In this document: positions 44,441-54,961 of the stretch, piece after piece
Numbering within the stretch: the stretch's first letter is position 1
Layout of the letters: each line of letters starts with the position of its first letter
DNA from: Sialis fuliginosa
Lineage: Eukaryota; Arthropoda; Insecta; Megaloptera; Sialidae
NCBI GenBank assembly: GCA_961205875.1
Contig: OY540817.1
Location: 10,327,001 to 10,391,000, forward strand
Direction of reading: 5' to 3'
DNA length: 64,000 nt
Notes under the pieces: generated by a model
What the model was told of the DNA's origin: nothing
What the model saw: the letters and a program-made list of their open reading frames with translations, nothing else
Database searches by the model: none
Position numbers and translations under genes: made by a program

Positions 44441-44575
44441 GTTAATATTTGATAGATATTGCAACTGCAGTATTGTTAATAATTTATTTTCAAAACGTAG
44501 ATGCAACTTAAATGCACTATTTTTATAGACTCAAAAAATTGAAATGATATATGTACACCTTTAGTTTTGCTTGCG

Positions 44576-45310
44576 CGCCAAATCTGAAAGATATAAGAAG
44601 CTTTGATATCATTTTTCAAAGAAAAAAAAATTGTTCTCCGATTTCAAAATTTACCTAAAAAAAATCGTCATTTTTTATTTATTTTACTATCGCTATTTAC
44701 ATTGACATATTAATTACATGTCTTTTAATAGTTTTAAATGTTAATTTAATATTTGCAATTTTGCGTAGCATAAAAATTTCGATTAATATTGAAATTAAAA
44801 AAAAAAAAACTAAAAATATGGAAAAAAATAATGAGGTGCAATAAAAATGTATAAAAATTAAATGGTTAACTAATGGCAAAACATCTAAATACTTTATCAG
44901 TGTTCATTAAAATTATTCGATAATTAACTATAGTCTGTTTCATTTAAGATTGCAGCGGTAGCTAACATAGGAAGCATAATACGCGCTCTTGATTGGCCAA
45001 AACGCCATCCAGATTCACAATAACAATTTTTATTGACACAATACAATATGTTGCCTTGTTCTAAAAATGTGTATTTTATTATCAACATTAGGATATTAGA
45101 AAACTAATATTCATAATACAAAGGTGAATTTTATTTCTTACAAAGTTATCATATATTATACATATTAAAAAAATTATTCATAGAATAGTAACTTTGTGAA
45201 TCGTACCGTCTAATTCCCGGCCACCACTGCAATCTTAAATGAAACAGACTATACCTTTGGTTAATTAAGAACAAGAGAGAACTGTGAATTTACAAGGCAG
45301 ATGTTTTTTT
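44576..45310 (+). mobile_element. Family-C repeat, copy C5, interrupted by a MITE
   Basis: Runs from GCTTGCGCGCCAAATCTGAA (worn 5' end) through GTTCTCCGATTTCAAAAT and TTAAATGGTTAACTAATGG to AATTAACTA, is broken by the element at 44931-45251, then resumes at CCTTTGGTTAATTAAG and AAGGCAGATGTTTTT. Much of the middle, including the GTCTGTCTG and ACCGAT core, is deleted. Confidence 0.7.
44931..45251. mobile_element. MITE with 32-bp inverted repeats nested in C5 (TA duplication)
   Basis: The left end TAGTCTGTTTCATTTAAGAT then TGCAGCGGTAGC and the complemented right end differ at two of 32 positions. TA precedes 44931 and follows 45251. Sister family-C copies show the unfilled site (AATTAACTACATTTGG at 43190 and TTAATTATCTTTGG complemented at 52735), so the 321-bp insert plus one extra TA accounts for the interruption. 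That makes a TA-target (mariner-type) insertion likely. The interior is non-coding. A stretch of its middle recurs at 29980-30035. Confidence 0.85.
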
Positions 45311-46189
45311 TTTATTTCGTATTTTTAAAAACGTTTAAAACAAGAAATTATAAGCTTTTGTTATTGAAAGCACCAAAACTTTCAGATAAAATAAATTCGA
45401 ATTTGATTTTAAAAATCTGTTCTACCAAACCAACAATTTACATAAATTTCCTCTTTAGAAAATATTTTCACATATTCAAGAGAAAAATTCCGCAAAAATA
45501 AAAACGGAATAATAGACAAATTCTAGAAAAATATTGAAGTAAGTTCCACGCTTGGAAATATTTTTAAAACACATTCATACAAACATACATGCATGTAACA
45601 TTCAGGAAGCAGGTGGTGTGAAGAACTATTGTAATAAAATGCAATTTAAAATAGTTTCATGCAAATTCCTATGAAACGTGTTAACTTGGGAAAATTGTGG
45701 ATAATGTATGCTAATTCTTCATGACATTTATATCATTGGAATGCGTTTTACATTTACGTACATGTTATAATTTTACATTTAATGAAGTTATTTATAATAA
45801 TTGACAACTGCATAACTTTAATTAATACATATCTTACATTCTATTATATTACTAATTACCGTTTAAGTTATTTTCCTGTTGATCTAATTCAAATATGAAT
45901 AATGCATGATTTGCGTGGTATTCATATAGATTTCTATGATTTTCTTTTAAATAATCTACTGTGGCCATCACAAGACTTATTTATACATTATTATACAGAA
46001 ACAATTCTATTGAAAACAGTTTAATGTACATTAGAAAATAATATTCTGAGTAAATTTTATTCAAATTTTTTTTTTAAGTTTAATAATACTAATACTAAAA
46101 AACTACAGATAATGAAGCGAATTTAAAAATAAACACAACCCCTATATTCAATTTAATAAATAACAAAACAAAAAAATAAACCAGAGAGT
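45311..46189. other. AT-rich stretch, nothing recognised
   Basis: No supported coding frame and no shared repeat. Confidence 0.4.
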
Positions 46190-46435
46190 TTATTTAAGTC
46201 TGCAAGAAGAAAATAATTTAAAACAATCACCATAATACTTTTCCTCTGAACATCGTTGCACGAAAACAGATGTAGGTACTTTGAAAGTTTCTAGCCAATA
46301 ACTGCAGCCACAAACCCCAACAACAAATTTGTCTTTCTGTACTCGACAAAGAGTAATCAAGCTGGACACCCCGTCATATTTTCCGTCGGAGTGTAATTCC
46401 AGAGACTTCCGAATAAGTAAAATGCAAGTACGCAT
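46190..46435 (-). CDS. Candidate cysteine-containing coding segment, 81 aa
   Basis: An ATG at 46433-46435 opens 81 codons to TAA 46190-46192, and the frame stays open a further 16 codons upstream. It reads MRTCILLIRKSLELHSDGKY, then DGVSSLITLCRVQKDKFVVG, then VCGCSYWLETFK, and ends near RCSEEKYYGDCFKLFSSC. There are seven cysteines, several in close pairs, and purine-first codons in a GC-richer island (about 46240-46560). An acceptor-like TTCTTCTTGCAG lies inside the 3' end. The opposite strand is also open (46329-46562), so strand is uncertain. The CxxxxxxxxCxxxxxxC tail spacing recalls small disulfide domains, but I assign no family. Confidence 0.3.
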   Translation of the reverse strand: MRTCILLIRKSLELHSDGKYDGVSSLITLCRVQKDKFVVGVCGCSYWLETFKVPTSVFVQRCSEEKYYGDCFKLFSSCRLK

Positions 46436-46562
46436 AATGCAGAAGGAACTAGGTTTGGGGGAGGGTAATCCCCATATAACTTTTTACAACCCCTACTTCT
46501 ATAATGTAATTCTTACAAACGCTGGCAGCTTTCGATGGGATGAGATGCAAGACGATGAGTGA

Positions 46563-46729
46563 AGTAGAACATACATGCATTGGCGTACGGAATTTTTTTT
46601 TACAAAATCTGATTTTTAAGAGAATTATTTTTTGATTTGTTATTTTTTCCAAAAAATATTATATTGAATTTAATTTGAATAGTTTAGAAATTCTCTTATA
46701 TTAATCTAGGATGGGATATTTTATCATCA
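46563..46729. other. AT-rich spacer
   Basis: Nothing recognised. Confidence 0.4.
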
Positions 46730-47029
46730 CAATAGAGTAATCCGGCCAAAAATAAAAACCCCTAAAAACCTGTTTAATGTAATCTAGAGGTAAAAAACAT
46801 TTTAGAAAATGTGGTCATAATTCAAAAGTTTACCCTGACGCAAAAATATCAAATTTAAAATTTTCAAACGCTTCAAAAGCGCGCCATGTTGCTTAACGTC
46901 ATTGAATAATTTAAAATTGTGCAATAAAAAAACAATTTGTCCAACGCTTTTATTATTTTTTTAACCTAATCTTTGCAATTTAGTAAAACAAAGGTAGGTA
47001 TGTCAAAAATTTCCGTATTTACTCTATTG
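46730..47029 (+). mobile_element. MITE-like repeat U, copy 2 (300 bp)
   Basis: Ends CAATAGAGTAATCCGGCC and, complemented, CAATAGAGTAAATACGG. The interior shares TTGAATAATTTAA, GCAATAAAAAA, AACCTAATCTTTGCAATT and TATGTCAAAAATTTCCG with 17885-18161. The short inverted ends and compact size fit a MITE. No coding sequence and no clear target duplication. Confidence 0.7.
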
Positions 47030-47274
47030 TATTCAAAAATGGTGTATAGTAAAATTATCAGTTATGAAAATTTTTCATTAAATGTTTATTAAGGCTGAAT
47101 ACGAGACGTGTAAGTCTCGTCTCGGTTCTTGTAACTGAAGTCTTTAATTTTACACCTTAAAAATTATTTTTATATAACCATCAAAGAGTTTTTTAAATTT
47201 AACATTTTCTGTAATACCACATTTAAGATTAATATCAAATAGTATATTTTTGCAAATTATTGATATTATTTTAA

Positions 47275-47361
47275 AACCGAGACTCTCGACGAAACTTATA
47301 ATAACTTAATATTGTCTTGGTATCGTTTGTTCAAAACAGTCTCGGATCTCATGTCGTCCGG
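47275..47361 (+). repeat. Interspersed repeat T, copy 2
   Basis: CTCTCGACGAAACTTATAAT then TTGTCTTGGTATCGTTTGTT and GTCTCGGATCTCATGTCGTCC match the complement of 11938-12035. Flanking GAGAC-rich blocks near 47108-47135 and 47385-47400 suggest a larger element from about 47095 to 47410. Confidence 0.5.
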
Positions 47362-47491
47362 ATTTATGTAAGAAAAAAAGTATTGACTCGACTCGGCAGC
47401 ATTTAACCCTAATGTTCACCTATATCTTGAATATATATATTTTCAAAACTCCATTCTTCAAGAATATGTCCTACCTTTCCCCCCCACTTAC

Positions 47492-47591
47492 CCCCAATTT
47501 TTTTCAAAATACACATTAGAATTTCACTTGAACTTTTTTTAGTAGAAATACAGAAAATAACTGAACCTCTTTGTTTCTCCACTGGCGACGT
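47492..47591 (-). CDS. Candidate internal coding exon with good splice sites
   Basis: On the minus strand a strong acceptor CCTCCTTTTGTGTTCACAG is followed by 100 nt and a consensus donor, ATTGGGG then GTAAGTGG (GT at 47490-47491). Only one of three frames is open throughout. It reads TSPVEKQRGSVIFCIS, then TKKSSSEILMCILKKIG, 33 codons plus one base (enters phase 0, leaves phase 1). The product is hydrophilic and basic, with two cysteines and no recognised motif. Neighbouring exons were not found. The phase-1 exit does not fit a direct join to the phase-0 exon at 30287-30406, so the two either belong to different genes or this one is untranslated there. Confidence 0.4.
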
Positions 47592-47940
47592 CTGTGAACA
47601 CAAAAGGAGGTTTACAAAAAGAGAGAGAGAGGGAGTAATGTGTATTCTACCTTGAGGGCTCGGCGAGGCAAGGACCGAAAGACGGGTATAAAAGTAGTTT
47701 GAGACGTGCCTTGAAATTAAAACAGCGAAACTGATGTGATGTGTATATGAGGTTACAATTTGCTGTTACGATTTTATATTTGTTTTCCACGTGAAGGTTG
47801 CAGAATAATTTTGTTGCTGTCTGATTTTATGTACGCTTTATTTCAAGAAGGGGCGGCCGCTACATACATAAATTCTCAATGTATTTAAAACGGTGGCGGT
47901 GCGTCGCATTGTTCTCAGGAAAAGAATTACATGAGACGGT
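47592..47940 (+). promoter_or_regulatory. Candidate TATA promoter with possible 5' UTR exon
   Basis: TATAAAAG at 47687-47694 follows a GC-rich GGCTCGGCGAGGCAAGGACC and a (GA)n tract (47622-47632). A start site would be expected near 47715-47720. The downstream 220 bp is GC-richer than average (CGGTGGCGGTGCGTCGC at 47891) and ends in GAGACG then GTAAAT, a possible donor at about 47940. No coding start follows in the window, so any product must be encoded further on. The layout is suggestive only. Confidence 0.3.
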
Positions 47941-48104
47941 AAATTTATTTTTAAAGAAAAATAAACAGGTTTTGTAGTTTTAAATAAAACTCCATAGATT
48001 TTGTATAAAGTTTACGTAAGTACATGCATAATTGTTATTATATATATTTATATATTTGTTCTGAAGAAATCTAGCTACACTACTGTCCAAAAGTTCGGAA
48101 GGAT

Positions 48105-48484
48105 CATTTTGGATCACGTCTGTCTGTCCGTCAAGATCGTTTTTCTCACGTACGGCTAGAGATATCAAGTTTAAAATAATATCAACTATTCAATTTCAAG
48201 ATTCTAGGTCAACGGGAACTAACCCTATAGGTTTTGATGATCAGTCAGTGAGTCTGCCAGTATCAAAATACGCTTTAAAAGGCCGTATCTTTTTATTCAT
48301 TGAGTTAGAAACATGAATTTGTATAGGACTATGAGGCTGTACATCTTAGTATTTGATATTAATTTCAATTTGATACCTCTAGACGTTACTATGATAAAGG
48401 ATCTTGACGGACAGAGACACAGACGGTCAACAAAGTAATCATATAACAGTTCCGTTTTTCGTTTTGAGGTACGGAACCCTAAAT
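48105..48484 (+). mobile_element. Family-E interspersed repeat, copy E2
   Basis: GTCTGTCTGTCCGTCAAGATC near the start, then CAAGATTCTAGGTCAAC, GGTTTTGATGATCAG, GTATCTTTTTATTCATTGAG, GGACTATGAGGCTGTA, CTTGACGGACAGAGAC, and the end GAGGTACGGAACCCTAAA. Same family as 23550-24036 and 19161-19338. The minus open frame there is a repeat by-product. Confidence 0.75.
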
Positions 48485-49976
48485 ATGCTATATTCGAATG
48501 CACTGACAATAGTTGTATAAATAGAAAATATTATTACATACTACGTACATATGATATTCCATTTAACTTTATATGCATACGTGAAATGTACTGTATAATG
48601 AAGTATGTTATATATAAATCAAGAAAAAAATTCAATTTGATATTTCAACGAAATTACTTATTTCCAGGGTCTCTGAATCGAGTATGATCATTACCTCAAT
48701 GACGTATGTAGGGTCTGTCTGCTGGTCTGCACAAAAATGAAATAAAAAAATTAAACTTGTCGATTTAATTTTTTTACATAGATACATAAAAGAAAAAAAA
48801 CGAGTAAACAGAATTGTCTATTTAATATTACATGTAAAAAATAAAATAAAAAATATCCAGTAAAACCAAAACAGATTTTTTTTTGTGAAAAAGGAAACGT
48901 ATCAAACAAAGAAATGCATATATTTATTGTAAATGGATATATAAATAAAACAAGCACGCAAGCAAAGAGAGTAGGAAATAAAACAAAATGAAAAATTATA
49001 ATCGAAATCCTATGCATCTGAACGGAGCAAAAATAAAAGACAACATAACGAAAAAATCTCCATAATAAATAAATCCTACTTTACGCACGTTCGAACTACG
49101 CATGAAAGTACACACGAACACACACACAGATAAAATATTACAGGGGTGAATTTGCAAATTTATTCTTAAAACAAAAATTCAAATGAATTTTAATTATATA
49201 TTCGCGCAATGGACAAAAGCCGAACCCTTCGAAAATTCAATCAACAACTTTTATAATTCTAGATATGGTCATATCTGAATTATACTATGTACAAAAAAAT
49301 TTGACACTATGCTTCTACCACAATATCGTTTCAAAAAATCTGAAATTTGGTAAAGGAGGTGGGTAGATAAAGCCAGTTGTATAAAAATATTTTCGGTGTA
49401 ACTGTGTTATTGAGGATATGTCCTTTAGGAATATACAAAATTTATATTATTAATAAAATAATAAATGATATGAATAGTACGTCAAAAAGAATGTGTTTGC
49501 AGTTTTTACGCATTTTTTATTTTTTATTTTAGTAAAATCGGTGGATTTAAAAAAAAATAAACTGCACAATTTTCTAATTGTAGTTATTCAATTTGGTTGA
49601 GTTTAAATAAAGTTCTATTCTGATAACAGATTAAATAATGTTTTTATAACAGGTAATTAAAACTAATCGATGTTGAACATAAGTAAATATTGATACTGTA
49701 TTGTGATCTTTCACAGAAAATGTAAACTTTTAAATGAGTTGTTGAAGAAATTTAAAAAATAATGCCTATTTCTACAACGTACATATGCTGAGAGTAGAAC
49801 ACGTTAAGAGTTATACCAGTGTTTCTTAATTAATGTATTATTTTTATTATTATATGTGAGTAAGACTTGGCTACTACAATCAATCAGAAATCAGTTTGGG
49901 CTGTCAGAACTCTTACTATGAGTATCTCTAGAACTCACTTCCATGTTAAGCCTATTTGGGGTGTCCAATTCAAAGT
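48485..49976. other. AT-rich stretch, nothing recognised
   Basis: The minus frame 48751-49017 is hydrophobic low complexity from T-rich sequence. No splice support and no shared repeat. Confidence 0.4.
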
Positions 49977-50456
49977 TAAGGTACCAACATCATTCTGGGA
50001 TCATACCCTAGTGTTGGATTCTTGTTTGATTAAATATACTCAGTTAGAAATATTTGTTGATATTTGATAACTGCCATTATTGAATCATAATCTGTATATA
50101 GACACTTAACTGTAAAATAACTTAATTTGATGACAATCGGTCAATGGGTATCAAAATGGTGGACATTTAAACTAATTATTAGTGTAATCTATTTATTAAT
50201 TATTATATTCCAATTTTCAATTTTAAAATGTACGATTCTTTCTTATATAACATTTGTTCTATCACTGGGTGCTTATTCTTGGTTTTATTTTATTCATTAC
50301 TGGAGAATAAACAACAAAATAAAAGGCTATAATTTAAAAAAATAAACTATATTTAAGGATTTTTGTAATTAAATTGATTACAGAAAAGAAGCTCATCAAA
50401 CCAAAAAAACAGTATACCTTGCTCTTAAAGCGGCCAAGACTGGTGCCAGTACTTTA
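49977..50456 (+). mobile_element. Family-A MITE, full-length but diverged copy 5
   Basis: Starts TAAGGTACCAACATCATTC and ends, complemented, TAAAGTACTGGCACCAGT, with TA at 49977-49978 and 50455-50456. The interior retains AATATTTGTTGATATTTG, GATGACAATCGGTCAATGGG, GGTGGACATTTAAAC and ATTACTGGAGAATAAACA. 480 bp. The open frame at 50127-50345 lies inside it and is not a gene. Confidence 0.8.
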
Positions 50457-51011
50457 CATAATTTTCGTATCTTATGTGAAATCCTAGTAATTCTAAATTC
50501 GGTTCTGCACACACATATGATCTCCATTTTCCGTCTCTATCGATACGATTTATTCTTTACTAAGTGTACATAAACCAACAATATAAAATCTATATGTATA
50601 CGTACGTACATATAGGTACATAAATGCGTATGTGCATGTTTATATAAAAACGTGTGAGTTTACGTGTGTGTGGTTAGTAAACAGCTCGAGAAACGAAATC
50701 CGTGTTGATACACGCTAAGCAAACAAAAAAGAAATCATCGAAAAAAGCTTCTTGAGGAACTGGCATGAGTTCAGAAACAGATTCACAAGATAACATAGAT
50801 TATAAAAATTGTTAAATTATTATAATATTCATCTTTCTATTTCCCATAGCCTTATTTGGTAATAATAGCAATCCATTCAGAATCAAATGACTACAAATAA
50901 AAAAAATAAAACCAAAAACTAAAAACACTGAAAAGTATTTAATAATTAAATCAAACAATTTTTGAAATCGGTTTTCTTTTTTCTTTACTAAAAAGTTTTT
51001 TATTGGCTTGG
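50457..51011. other. AT-rich stretch, nothing recognised
   Basis: No coding frame or shared repeat. Confidence 0.4.
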
Positions 51012-51260
51012 CACCGACTTCATAAACTGTTAAATTTAATTATTAGGTATAATTTTTAGTGTTTTTTTATGAAGTCGGTTTTATTTTGTGAGTTTTTTAT
51101 TTTTCCTTTTGAGTAGCGAATCTTCGAAATCCTTGGTCAAATTTTGATGAAATTTACATGGGACCACCTCGGGAGTATACTCTTTCAAATAAAAGGAGAA
51201 CATCCTAAGTGGTGCATAATTGTCGAAGTTGAGAACCTCATCCTTTTTTGAAGTTGGTTA
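51012..51260. mobile_element. Insect repeat bounded by ACCGACTTC / GAAGTTGGT
   Basis: The left end GGCACCGACTTCATAAA and the right end CCTTTTTTGAAGTTGGT form short inverted termini. Just inside the right end is GTCGAAGTTGAGAACCTCATC. Repeats ending in CGACTTCAAAAAAGG next to GAGGTTCTCAA are, from memory, abundant in many insect genomes. An extra inverted TTATGAAGTCGGT lies at about 51068-51080. Non-coding. Confidence 0.6.
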
Positions 51261-52225
51261 TAAAAGGAAAAAAACTTCTTTTGTAAGTAAGTAACCTATA
51301 TTCGTTTCTAATAAGAGAAAACTTGAACCGATTTAGATGATGTTTTTAAAATGTTTTATAAGTTTTACTAATCAAAGAAGATAAATATAATAAAAATACT
51401 GAAATCAACAAAAGATTATATATTTTGGCTAATTTGCAGAGGCCTGTAATTGTTTAGAATTATGTATAGTTCATATTAGTTTTCCCAACAAATGAAGTGA
51501 CTAATTTAAGCCCTTTTGTCATTACTTGTCAAATACAAACGAGTTTGAATTTTGCATATGAAATGTCAATTAACGCAATCGTGAATAAGCCACGTTTAGT
51601 AAAATCTATACAAAGTTAACCTAACCAAAACCAAACTGAACAATACGACCACCCCATATTGTTCATGAATAAGTATTAAATTCTTCTAAAATTAAGATAC
51701 ATTTAACATAACAATACTTTTATATATACATCATTAAAGATTTTAAACTAAAAGATAAAAATCATTATTTTTAATCTTTTCATATTTTTTTTATATTGTA
51801 AAATATTAATTTCATATTTGACGAAAATTCTTCTTTTCACGTAAATTATTAGTTTATTTGTCACGTACGCATGAAGTAAGTTGTATCTTAGTGTCAAAAA
51901 AATTGAATTTCTTTGTAAAACTATATTTTTACTGATATATCGAAGTTTGGGTGCGAAGCCCCGAGACGGAAATTCCTAATTTACTAATTAAAAATTTCTT
52001 AGAATATTATAGACCAGAGCAATAGTTTTTTGATATATTAAATTACGTTATCACTTGGAAAACTATATGAATTTTTATAAAAACTGAAAAATCAACAATA
52101 AAAAAACCCAGATAAAAATCTTGTTTATATGTTTTATATTTATTTAAGTCAATACTAAATATAAGGCGATTATTTTTCATTTATTCCATATCTAAGATGC
52201 CCAGTTATTAATCTACTTTATGACG
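51261..52225. other. AT-rich stretch, nothing recognised
   Basis: GGGTGCGAAGCCCCGAGACGG at about 51951 resembles the GC-rich 3' tail of Helitron-like elements, but no CTAG end or partner was found. Confidence 0.35.
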
Positions 52226-52539
52226 TCATTTAGGCCATATAATATAAATCCGAATGCTAGCTATATCGCTCTGAGAGTACCCTCCATATCTGACCGAGTG
52301 AATTTTACGTCTGGATGATTTATAGTCATCATAAATAGCAGGCTGTGACATCGGGCGTTCATTCTGTTTATACATAGTTTCATATATGGATAAACATATA
52401 TGTAGGTACCCTTGTACACATATGAGGAAATGAGGATTTCGGAAGTCAGAGCGACATAACAAATAAAAAGTTTTAGTAAACATAGAACAATAGATAAAAA
52501 ATCGTTTAAAAAGACATTAATTACATTGTAAAATTGGTG
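52226..52539 (-). other. Two overlapping open minus frames, not called as coding
   Basis: Frames at 52226-52483 (ends with RPMSQPAIYDDYKSSRRK and onward) and 52261-52560 overlap out of register. The segment is GC-richer than average and adjoins a broken pogo-like element, so it may be decayed transposon or host sequence. No splice sites or domain to decide. Confidence 0.25.
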
Positions 52540-53374
52540 ATACGTTCCATAATTTTCCAAAATCCCGTTAAACCAAATTAATCAATTAATATAGGCCGAT
52601 AATCGCGTAAAAAATTTTTCTGGAAATTAACGAAATAAGAATGTTTAAAAAATCAAAAAAAATTAGTTTAAAAATCTGAAAAATACATCTGCCAAGTAAA
52701 TGCACAGTGCTTCCTCGTGCTAAATTCACCAAAGATAATTAATTATTGAACAATTTAAATAATAACCGATGCTCATATAAATTCCTTAGAATTAGCTAAC
52801 CATTTAATTTTTATACAATTTTACTAAAAAATATTAGTTCGAAATTTTTCTTAAGACGCACCTGATTATTTTTTCGTATATTTTTAATTTTTTGATAATT
52901 TCAATCTAAATCTAAATTTATGCAAACGTAAAAATGACAGTTAATATATTACGGACGGACGGACAGACAAATACGAAATATTAATTTAAAATTTTGAAAT
53001 CGGAGAACATTTTTTTTGTCTCAATCCTCGTATTTTCAATATTGCGAGAAAGCAAAATTGATATGTAAAACTGATATAAATTTGTTTTTCAATTTTTATT
53101 TATTTAATTTTATTGAAAAGTAACAATAATTTGTTATATTATTTCATCATAATTATCGTCACTATCTGAAAATAGAATTTGGCACCGTTTATGAACTGGT
53201 GCGAAATCTTGTTAAACGAAGATTAAACGTTTAGATATTTAAATTCCTTGAATTGTCAGCTTTCATTAGATACTCCACTCGCCGAAACTGGGAATCCCTG
53301 AATTTGCATGAAAATCGCACCGCGTAACTTCAAATCCGTGACAAAAAAATTCGTGTGAAAGATACCCTACTGTA
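52540..53374 (-). mobile_element. pogo-like family-B element, split by a family-C repeat
   Basis: Read on the minus strand from 53374: TACAGTAGGGTATC, then CACGGATTTGAAGTTACGCG, GTGCGATTTTCATGCAAATT, CAGGGATTCCC, ATTTCGCACCAGTTCAT and AACGGTGCCAAATTCTATT. After the family-C insertion (52685-53057) it continues CATTCTTATTTCGTTAATTT, TTGGTTTAACGGGATTTTGG and AAAATTATGGAACGTATC. The copy at 59522-59923 has the same blocks without the interruption, which proves the nesting. TA follows the CAGTA end. No recognisable transposase frame remains. Confidence 0.7.
52685..53057 (-). mobile_element. Family-C repeat, copy C6, nested in the pogo-like element
   Basis: Complemented: GCTTTCTCGCAATATTGAAA, then GTTCTCCGATTTCAAAAT, GTCTGTCCGTCCGTCCGTAA, AATTTAGATTTAGATTGAAA, AGGTGCGTCTTAAGAAAAAT, TTAAATGGTTAGC, TAATTATCTTTGGTGAATTT and AGCACGAGGAAGCACTGTG. 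The middle with the ACCGAT core is deleted. Confidence 0.75.
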
Positions 53375-53455
53375 GAAGATGGAGCAAGATCGAAACAAGG
53401 GGTAAGACGGTACCTTTAGACATTTTTCATAAATATTGATAGTTACAATAATTAC

Positions 53456-53636
53456 ACAGGTGTACAAAATTGAGGGTCATAAAAAGTTTTGTTGACAAAT
53501 TATATATTTTGGTGTATCTACTGAATACGAAATCGTTGCCCAAATAGCTCCTTCGCATCAGGTTTAAGAGATATTTCAACACTAGTTCTTTAAAATGAAC
53601 TTTTGCCTTTTTCTTTTGTACGATTTTTGTACACCC
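53456..53636. mobile_element. Short MITE-like element with GGTGTACAAAA termini
   Basis: The left end AGGTGTACAAAATTG and the complemented right end GGGTGTACAAAAATCG agree at about 13 of 15 positions. The 180-bp interior is non-coding. No target duplication established. Confidence 0.45.
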
Positions 53637-54301
53637 CTACTACATTGGATATTTATTTTCTAGAGTCTAAAGTACCTACACCGAATTGACAAAAAGTAAA
53701 GTTAAACAAAGAGAAAATCATATATAATTTTATAGATGAATAAAACAAAATCTTCGTGAATTTTTCAAACGCATCTTGACGACGATTGACATAAAAACAA
53801 AATATCTTACATAAAAATGTAAATAAGGAACATTGTTCAGTTCCTCTGTAAGCCTCTCATAAAGAATCATGGATTTAACCAATTATTTTCGATAACAGAC
53901 ATGAGACAAGAAATATACATAGGAAGAAAGAATGAATATACGGATTTAAATAAATAAACAAATAGAAATAATGTCAAGATTCAATATTGTAAGGTCATTC
54001 CATTTTTACATATTTTCACAAAAGAAACGTACAAATAATATTAGCATTTTTTAGATTGGTATTATTATACTTTAGTACAGTACTTATATAATATAATATA
54101 TTATATAAGCTGATGCTTGCAGTTTTTATCTGACATTAATACTTTTTAAATTATATCAATAATATAAACGATCATGAATTTATCATGCTTCATGAAAATT
54201 TTGTAAAATGTGCGATATAATGTTTTCTACAAAAAAAGAATATCAACAGTCAAGTTTTTAAACAAATCTCCCCAGTTGTTTTATTTTAAATTATAAAATA
54301 A
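53637..54301. other. AT-rich stretch, nothing recognised
   Basis: No coding frame. Palindromic AT around 54088-54105. Confidence 0.4.
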
Positions 54302-54961
54302 TCCTTAAAATATATAAAGCTCAATATCTCTCTGTCTGTCTGTCCGTTAGTGCTCTTATAACTCGAGAACCACTTAACCGATTTACGTGTTTTTTTTTTT
54401 AAATTCATAGATATGTTCTCTAGCCAAGTATAAAGGAATAAGCAGTGACGATAATAGTAAATCAAATCGGGAAAAAGTTTGTCACCAACCGTTCAAAGGA
54501 AGAAAATTTAAAATGTTTGGGTTCTGTTTGCGTGTACTTATGACCTACAAAACATTAATCCTTATCGAAATAAATGATTTCATCATCATAAGTACTTAAT
54601 GTAAATATAATTTACCTTTTACAGTATTCAATTTGGTCTTATAGTTTAGAAAATAACTTTAAATAAGTTATATACCGCACGGAGGAGCATGCGCTCAGCC
54701 GGCATTCGGAATCCCTCAGCTCGATCGTTGTGTATTTTGATCGTCAATTGTTTATGTTGTTTTCAATTAATTTTTTTAATTTAAACAGAACAAAACTTAT
54801 TTTTACTTTTAGTTCTGATTCGTTTTTGTTAGGTAATTTAGTTATTGATTAGTTATTATTACAATAATAACTAATCGTGTTTGTATTTAATTCAACTATT
54901 TCAAAAATCCGAAACAATAATTCCATAGTCCACGCGAGCAAAGCCGTGCGGGCACAACTAG
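54302..54961 (+). mobile_element. Non-autonomous Helitron, canonical ends (660 bp)
   Basis: Starts TCCTTAAAATATATAAAGCTC directly after an A and ends GCGGGCACAACTAG directly before a T, matching the Helitron rules (5'-TC, 3'-CTRR, insertion between A and T, no target duplication). The 5' portion has GTCTGTCTGTCCGTTAGTG and CGAGAACCACTTAACCGATT. The 3' portion has TCCATAGTCCACGCGAGCAA. It is shared at both ends with 15757-16103. The GC-richer middle (54680-54730) is not shared and may be captured sequence. No Rep or helicase coding region. Confidence 0.8.

Noticed and set aside
48751-49017. 88-aa hydrophobic minus frame
   Set aside because: Composition follows from T-rich low complexity; no splice sites, no conserved motif.
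50127-50345. 72-aa plus frame
   Set aside because: Lies inside family-A MITE copy 5; other copies of the same segment are not open.
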